Shown: one piece after another, positions 37,101 to 46,100 of the stretch
How the letters are laid out: each line of letters starts with the position of its first letter
Numbering within the stretch: position 1 is the first letter of the stretch
Assembly (NCBI GenBank): GCA_021186555.1
Contig: JAJKFL010000014.1
Span: 24,559,033-24,623,032 of the forward strand
Direction of reading: 5' to 3'
Length of the DNA: 64,000 nt
From: Reticulitermes speratus
Lineage: Eukaryota > Arthropoda > Insecta > Blattodea > Rhinotermitidae
The notes under the pieces: generated by a model
Told to the model about the DNA's origin: nothing
The model's database searches: none
Seen by the model: the letters and a program-made list of their open reading frames with translations, nothing else
Position numbers and translations under genes: made by a program

Positions 37101-40100
37101 TCCGAAAATGTACGAAATAATTTAAAATTACCCTCTGTGACACTTCTCCACAGTTTTGCGCTACTTCATGCTTATCCGACTTCTTTGCATCATCTTCATT
37201 TTCCTTTTGATCACGGATATAGTCAAACGCTTCAAATTGACACCGACACATCGTTAAATAACGATATATCATTCAGTCCGAAGCTCTGCTGATGTGAAAA
37301 AAAAAATTAGGCCAAAATCTACAAAAATAACATAAAATGTAAGTTAGAAATTTATAAATAAATAATAATTAATCTCAAATTTATGTAGTTGTAATTTAAT
37401 GTTAAATGACACTGTAATTAAAACCAATTCAACGTCTCTGTTATCGGCCTCTTATTCGGCCAACCCAAAAACATTTGGAAAATCTGTTATTTATCATAAT
37501 TTAAATATGTGGAAGCATCTTAAAATTTTACTCAATAAAGAGCCTATTCTTTAGGCTTACATCGAAATTCACATTTTGTGTGTCACGATATACCTACACT
37601 AAATACACACAAGTTACGATTTCATATAATGATTTTATATAAATAATACACACTGATGGATTGGAAGCAAAAGGCATTCGTTAAAACTACAAATGATACG
37701 TCAATACACCTTCCAGACAGAGATAGAAATTGGTCGTCAAAATTAGTTATAAACCACAAAATGTTATCTCGGAAAAATAGAACAATTTTGTATAAATTGA
37801 AAAAGTGATATTTCCCCAAAAGTAATGTTTCTCTTAAACTTTTGCAGCCTAGTGATTACCATATGCGGGAAATATAACCTACTTTAACATCCAAGAAATC
37901 TGCAGTTTGCCCACACTTTGCGTTTTTGTGTTTCGCATGAAGCTCACAGGAAACAGCGGTGGCTTCCCTAAGCAGCATTAACCGGACATGAATTGTAACC
38001 TCTGTGATGTAGAAACTGATTTTTTATGTACTACCCAAATAAATTTCTCTCTTCCAAGGGGTTAATCGTACGTGCATAGCAGTTACGTTCTATGCTCGGA
38101 AAATAGTTAAAGGAGTATATAATTTTATGTTTTTCATTCGTTAAAAAATTGAATGTATAATCCTAGACTGTAAAATAACATTATGTTTACACTGCGTACT
38201 ATTGGATTATTCACCCAAGAAAATTGTTGTATGAATATTTATTGCGCTGTCGCAACACCATGCAAGTTGGCTCAAGCAATGTGTTTCTGACTTGTATTCG
38301 GAAGGTGCTTGGTTCGAATCTCTGTCGGGACTCCAGTTACCCTGTCTGATGTTCTTCATGGCATACCTCAGTCCCTCCAGAGAAATTCTGGGATATTACT
38401 TACGCCACTTATTTCTTCCACATCATTTCCAATTCATTTTCCACTGTCATCAGATCCTTTGGTGCTACATACCAAGTATTCACAATCACCGTAAAGTTCG
38501 CAGAAGGAAACGATGTAATTAGAGCAAATAGTTCGTACGTAACAGAAGTTTTTTTTTTCCATGGCGCAACAGCCCCAAGTGGGGCAGGTCCTCTTCATTA
38601 TCGAGGCTTCACGATCACACTCAGACACACCACACTCGGCAGGACTCCTCTGGAGGAGTGATCAGACCGATAAAAGAGACCTCTAATGCATGTAATCAAA
38701 AGACATAAATGGCGTTATAAATCACTAATTCTGACAGGATACCTTAACGTCTGATGTCCTCGAACATTAAAAAAACATGAAGCTGGATCCACTAAAGTAT
38801 GTGTTACACTTTTGTATGTGTAGTAAATGGAAAAAGTAAATATATGTAATCGCCCCCCCCCCCCACAAGAAGTTGCATTTATGTAAAAATTTCGAGATCT
38901 TACGATTTAGAAATGCTCTCTATATTACATATAAAAAGGTAAGAAAAACGGATTTCAAAGGGCGGCAGTTAATAATAGCCTAACAACATTGACTTTCCTT
39001 CACTGGCAGCTTCCAGCCGGCGTACCCGAGTTGATACACCCATCGTCTGCCTTCCACAAATTAAAGATGAAAACGTATATCCTATGAAACCGAGTTACCC
39101 AATTGTGGTTTTTAGTGACATTGGTCACTATATTTAACTCTATTAGAGGCCTTCGGCAGAGAAAGTTGGTGCTAATATCTGGTCAAGCGGAAAGGTATTC
39201 AAGATTCGTGCTTACGCGTAAGAAACAAGAAAATCCATCTGTCAGCTCTACATACATGCACAGTACGACAGACGATCGTGCATATTGGGTGATATTTGAA
39301 ATCATAAATGCTCTTGACATCATTCGGGGAATTTCTAAATTTCTTATCTTCTTTGGTTTAGGTCTACTTGAAGTATTAAGTAGTTCTCGATAGCTTTCGT
39401 TTGACTCCCCAGTTTCATTTCTTTCACGGATTACAGTACTTAGATAATAAGCTAAGAGGATGACAATTATAAATTTTCTCATATAGTCACTATTGTTATT
39501 TTTACTTATTACACATTTTCTGCTTGGAAATCAACCACAGGGTTTTCATATGACGCAGCGCAGGATCGACCTAAGCGCTGAAATAGGCTAGGTTAGTTCA
39601 CTTATAAAAGCCTGTTCTCAGTGTCGTAATTTGGACACTTCCCGTATTAATTACCTCTTCCCGAAAGAAATTCACTCAATTTAAATACAGTACATCAAGT
39701 TTGGCGTGAAGATGTACTCATAAATAAATATACGTACGCACCATGTACGAAATACGGTTTGTAGCTCAACAATCACAAACATGGTAACGACGCTAAGTTA
39801 TGAAAAGTTTTTATGAAGTGTATCTGAAGTATGGATCTTCACGTGACAGCGAAGGCATCGGCTTTGTGTGACTTTGAAAATTATGAATGCAACAGGTAAC
39901 AACAATAGGCAGAAGAAACAACACGTCTCTTGTTGTTCTTTAGCAACGTGTCTTTTAAATGTTAGCACTTCTCATTAGCGCAGACCTAGGAATTCGCTTG
40001 CATTTGCTATACTCACACCACTGTGTGACAAATCACAATATAACCGTACCAGAACTCTGCTTACCGGTGCATATTTTTCTCGATGATCAGCTTGTAAACG

Positions 40101-43100
40101 AGCATGGCTCATATGCGAGATCTGACGTTCTTACGGCTATGACTATGAATAAAACAATCTTCTGGGATCTAGTAATTGATAGGTACGCAGAAGATTAAGG
40201 CAGCAGGTTCCTCCGCAACGTCGGTACCTGTGTATCAAACTAAGTAACGTGGCATCCTAGAAGACAATAATCTGTCACATCCCACCAGACAGTAATCCTC
40301 AGTATGGATAATAGACTGGATTTCAGCACAAAACAAACAACGTCCTAACAACCGTTACAGAATATGGAACTGGAAGAATATGATTTAAAATGTTAGGTGT
40401 GTCATTAGACCAAAATAATTGGTACGCATTGATTCCTGGCAAGGGAAACAAAATTTTTTTCTTTTCTCTGCGGCTTCCAGAGGGGCTCTGGGGGCCAGCA
40501 ATCTATGTGACTGCAAGGGGTCCCGAAAAAGCTGCTCGTATTTCAGATTTCATATTCAAAATATTTTTTATATCAATTCGAACAGGCTTATTTGCACTGT
40601 CAGTTGAGGACTGCGCGTAGGCAGGGTCATCAGATGTATTTCTGTATTGGGCCCAAATGTGCACTAAATAGACCCCGTCAATGGTGACCGGCAGCACTTC
40701 CCTGGTCGGTGTGTGAAGCTATTCAATCACTTTTATTTAATGTGAAAGTTAATATGAATGTAGCTGTAATTACACTGTCCTATATGTCATCATTAAAGTG
40801 CTTTAGTAAGCAGGGATAGGTGGCCCTTTTCACTTTCGATCCGAAAGGTACACTCATTCTTTACTTTTCTCTGGGTTTAGTTTCCAAGATCCCCGCGAAA
40901 AGCGAAAATTCGCGAATACTTAACACCCCCCCCCCCCCTCCCAGTACCAATGGTTTAGCATTTTTAGTGTATTTTCACTGACAGAAACATTGCGATGGGT
41001 GCTGCTTCTTTCTTTCTTTTTTTTTTTTTTTCTTAAACTCCTTGAACACCGTGTGGTATGGCTCGAGTTGTCGAAAACTACTGATGCTCCTACCCACTGA
41101 AGGGTCCGAGTGACGTATGTTTATTCTTGGGGCGACCCCGTGAATTTGCAAAACCGAGAAGTACGAACCCGCGAAAAGCGAGGGATGACTGTACACCGGA
41201 AGAACAGTGAACCATAGGCCTATTTATAGTCCTATAACAGTGTCAAACTTACACCAAATAAGACTGTAAAATTTGGTAGTGAGAATTATAAATAGCTAAA
41301 ATAACGTATTTCTACATTATACCCACAACGACTTAAGTCTTCTAAGAAGGCAAAACTTACATTAACTCTAACCTGATGGTACAAAATGGCAAGGTGGGAT
41401 TTAAGTCTGAAATAGGCTATTCACAAGGGCATCGACCTCCAAAGACCCATTTGTAAAAACATATGTCGCCCTACGTGTAATATATGTAACAATTACAGAA
41501 GAAAGTTAGCTGTTCTTTCAAGTAGGCTTTCCCAAACTTTCACTTCAGCGACCTTCATGTCATTATTGAAACTACGCGATTTGCAAACATATGACTGCAA
41601 TCCATGTGCAAACTACCAATGTGCCAGTCGACACAGACCAGTCTAATAATAAGTGTGGTAACAATTCTAAAACAGGCAAGTTTCTTCCAGCACCGCACAT
41701 TAAGTAGGTTCTGTATCACAGAACACTATTAATACATTCGGTGAGTTGACAGTGATTGAGAGACAGCAGTTAATGACCCATGGAGTAGCTTGTCTTTTTC
41801 CTGTGCAGGTCTCTGTTTCGAATATCGAATCGTTAACCACAATCTCTATGTGGTTTACCGTAGCATTCTTTAGTCCCTCCCAGGATATTAAGTACAGTTC
41901 GAGACTGAGCTCTGTGTCTTCGGAAGACTTTTCAAAATACATCTCTTCTAACCGGTGTACTTCACGCTACTAGCAATAGAAAATATATTTACTCGCAAGT
42001 TAACAATGCGACAACTGCAGAGTCACACCGGCACTTAGAGCAAATGTTTCCAGACAGTACAGTACCCACACCATGTCCACTCGTTCTCGCAGGAGCGATA
42101 AGATGTATTCCTTCCCCAAACCCCCCACACATTTCCCCAGCGTCTGGGACCGCAAAGCTGAGTCCCGAACTGTAGGTGCCGCATTATGTCTTAAAAGCGG
42201 CCACTAAGTTTCAAATCCTTCCATTTTATGTGTAAGTAAAAGTGATATGTTGAATATAAGTACTAACAAAGCCGTCAGAAAAACTGGTCAGAATGGCGGG
42301 TACAATTACTGCCTCCAGATTCGAACTAATATTTCGGATTGCAAATCCGGCCGTCACTGCCATACCAGTCCGTTCAGTGCTACGCCCATACTGCTGAATG
42401 TAAGTTCATGTAATAACAAGCAGCAAACGGGAATATTTATGTAAATGATTACCCATAAACTTCCTGCTTTAAAAGCTGCACAGATAATAGTAAAGAATTT
42501 ACAGCGTTTATTCAAGTTATTTAGACTTCTATAACCAAAGGACTGGTATCAACGGACCTGTTGTTTCATGAGGTGTTTGCCCCTGACACGGAACCTACAG
42601 AATAACACAATTACTGGCCACGCCCTAGCGACTTACGTAATTGACCCTGTTGAACTTCCTTTTCAGGTCGTTACAGAGCAATTTCGAACACAGAAAACAC
42701 AATTCTTACATTATGAAATCTTGTCTCAGAAAACAGGTATTCAGGAAGGACCTTCTGGACAAGGTATGCAGACTTACATTCTGCATTCTTTTCAGAGGCC
42801 GGAAGAGTGTAGTTCAGGGTGCACAATTACCCAAAAATCAAGAACCACCTCAAATTTTTAGACGCCAGAAAGGTGACATGAAGCACGTTCCATACTGAGG
42901 ACCCAAAAATATCAGGCGCCACTGTACGTAATTTAGATAACACTGCGACCTGGCGCCCAGGATTTGTGCACCCCCAGTGTAGACGGTATAGTTACACGAC
43001 TCTGGGGCTCACCCAGACTCCCAGTGAAAGGGTACGGGGGCTCTTTCCCAGGAGGTAAGGCGACCATGGCCCACTCACCTCGAAATAGTGCAGAACTAAA

Positions 43101-46100
43101 AAATGAATGGAGCTACACCTCCACTTCCTTTTATGCCTTCACGGCATGCACATGAACAAGTTTGCTTTTGCTAGGTGGCGTGGTCAGCTTCAGCATTCGG
43201 ATCCTCTGCTTCTGAACAAACAACCCAAGTTTCTATTGGATATAAGGCCGCGTGGACGCAGAGGTGGTCTGGACATGGCGGCGAAAAACAAAAAGATTTT
43301 TCTGTTCCCGAATCAAACACTGGCCGTCCAACCCGTAGCCCCATCACTATACTGACTGAGCTACTCCGGACACAGTATTATTTGAGTGACTGATAAGGAG
43401 ACGATAGAATGGAAACTGCATGTATCATGCTTGAGAATACAGCAAGTGCTTCACGGTTTTGGTCCGAAGACATGAGGGGAAGAGATGAGTATGTGGTAAA
43501 AAACAATTACATTTCATATTTATTAAGTATGGGGGGGGGGGGTTTAGACTGAATTAAAAGTTGACTCAAAATAGTGTCCGATGTCGAAAGTTATAAATCG
43601 TGTGGTTCCACAAGAGCAGGTTACTTCTTGACAAGCTCACAATTAATTATTCATGGAAAGCGACTATCGTGCTTTATATTCGGGAGGGTGAGGGCTCAAT
43701 TCCAGTTCCCGAAATCAGGTAATCCCACAGCTTGTACGTGGTGTTCATAATCCCTACACGCAAATGCCAATATATTATGTTAAATTAAGCAGTGACGGCT
43801 TCGTCACATACCTTTCCAGTTCATTATTGACTAACATCCGACACGTTGACAGTACCTTTTCTGAGCCACTAGCAGCGTCTTTATACAAGTCATAAATAAA
43901 CAAATTAAAGACAATATGTGCCATGGAAGTGGTCACTACCATTACCTTGTCCCGCCCGTAAAATGCAGGAACGTGGATTTTAAAGAGTTCATAGGAAGTG
44001 GTTTTGACATGACTTACAGTTGTGTTAAGCGACCTGTTATGTGCTGTCAATGCAGGCTAATGACAATAGCAATTCTAGCGTCATACGGTGTCACTGTTTC
44101 AACTAACGGTTCACACAGGTTCATGTGGAGAGCTAACCTCACAGCAACCGCAGTCCCACTTGAGGTACATTTATGACAGGTTTTGATTTACCGACATTAC
44201 AGGTAATTACAGCGTCTTGCTGAATATCAAGAGCTCGGAGGGCATACTCAGAGGTTTCCCAATTTCATTTGGCCATGGTACCCATCGCACCCGAACACTT
44301 TTGCGGAACCCTTAATAAAATTTATATATACGAATCTAAAATCTATACCACAAGTAAGTAAGCCGTGCCATGGCTCAGGCGGTTAGTCGCCAACCTTCCA
44401 CTGCGGAGGCCTGGGTTCGATCCCGGGTCAGTCCATGTGGGATTTATGGTGAACAGAGTGGCACTGGGACAGGTTTTTCCCCGAATACTTCGGTTTTCCC
44501 CTGTCAATTTCATTCCACCTTTGCTCCATTACTTGGAAAAGTAAAAAAAAAACTCTTCATCTTTCTCTTAATCTTCATCACAGGGTTGCACAATAAGCCT
44601 TAAGGCTGCGATGCGTCCGTAGCTTCTGCTGCGGGGCCCTTCTTTAAAAAAAAGTACGGATGGTAACAAATACATCTTAAACAAAGATATGAGGTAAATA
44701 TATATGCACTTATTTAGAAATAAAACTCGCTTTTCAAGTATACAAAAAAGAACTTTAAAAACTAACAAGACGGTCCATTACAAAAAAAAACTTATTTTCA
44801 AACCATAGTTATTGTATTTTTTCTAGTACAGCAACAATATATCTAAATATTTGAACGCAAGGAACATTGCAAACTAAAAATTAAAACCGCTAAAGTGACA
44901 CTAACATTGAAATTATTCCTTTTTGCACTGCAATAAAAAAATTCTTACGGAACACTTACTTTCACTTCGCGGTACCCCGAAGTCGCGTGAAAAATAAGCT
45001 GGTAAATACAGCTTTGACTTGTTAGTTCAAAATTGAAAAGATATTTGACAGAATGTCTGGGTGAAGTACACAGCATTCTTTAGCCAAATTAATTAGGACC
45101 CAGTTTCATTCGGTCAGGAGACAAGCTACCCTGACTGAGGATTTTCGTGTTTTCCCGCAGTCCCTCGAGACAGTGGCAGAATAGGGCCTCAAATTAGGAA
45201 ACGACAACTTCTTGACACAGCTACTCAAATTTATTGTTAATTAATCTACTACACCTAGCTATATAGTACGAGCTACAGATAGCTGTGGCTTTATTAAACC
45301 GCGAATAAATAAGTAAATAAATAAATAAAACATTACCAACTGTCCGATCAGTAAAAGTTGGAAAGTTAAAAATTTGTGACACCCCTTTCAAACGTAAGAG
45401 ATTTTAAGCAAATAAGTTTGTATGTAGTAACGGTTTCCTGGGCAATAACAATATGGAGACAAATATAGATCTGCAAGTTCGTGCAGTTCTGTATTCTGCA
45501 GCATATGCCATTGCATGCCTTATTGCACACGTCTGTGTATTAACAATCTGAAAGGCAAAACGTAATCATTTTAAAATAATTCACATTGCAATACGTTTAC
45601 ACCTGCTTACAAAATTTGTAACCACAAATCCAAATCACAAAATTAATTCCGACTTCCATACATGAAATTGATTTATAATGTACTAAAAATCAGTACTGTG
45701 GTTTAACAACACTGTCTGTACTCCAAACTGCATTGAACAGCACTAAATGTTAGGGTCATTAAGGTAGAGTATAATAAATTGGGAAGGATTTGGAAGGAAG
45801 CTATCGCTGTCAAATTTGAGGTAATATTCGGTATTTGCCTGGAGGTAAAGCTACAATTAATTTGTCCCTGTGCAGGCCATGAATGCACATGGGGAAATCC
45901 ACTCATTCGTAACCTCAGCACTAGAAGGAATGAGTGGCAGCTTCACACCCCGCCGCTTTAACCCCGGGAAGGATACCCTGTAGATTTTGAATAGGAGGGT
46001 CTGTAGGCCCCAAAGCCGGTCTTGACGCTTTGGAGAAGGGAAAAATTCCTCGGACACCCCCCTCCCGTAGTCTATTCACTGCATACAATAACCCAGTGTT

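Larger units (their letters stand above)
40860..41205. mobile_element. Tigger-like non-autonomous element remnant
   Basis: The right edge, read on the minus strand from about 41196, is CAGTCATCCCTCGCTTTTCG followed by CGGGTTCG, a Tigger-type terminal repeat. At 40890-40920 a related CCCGCGAAAAGCGAAAATTCGCG stretch is present. The interior holds a poly-C run and a poly-T run. No transposase remains. Confidence 0.5.
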
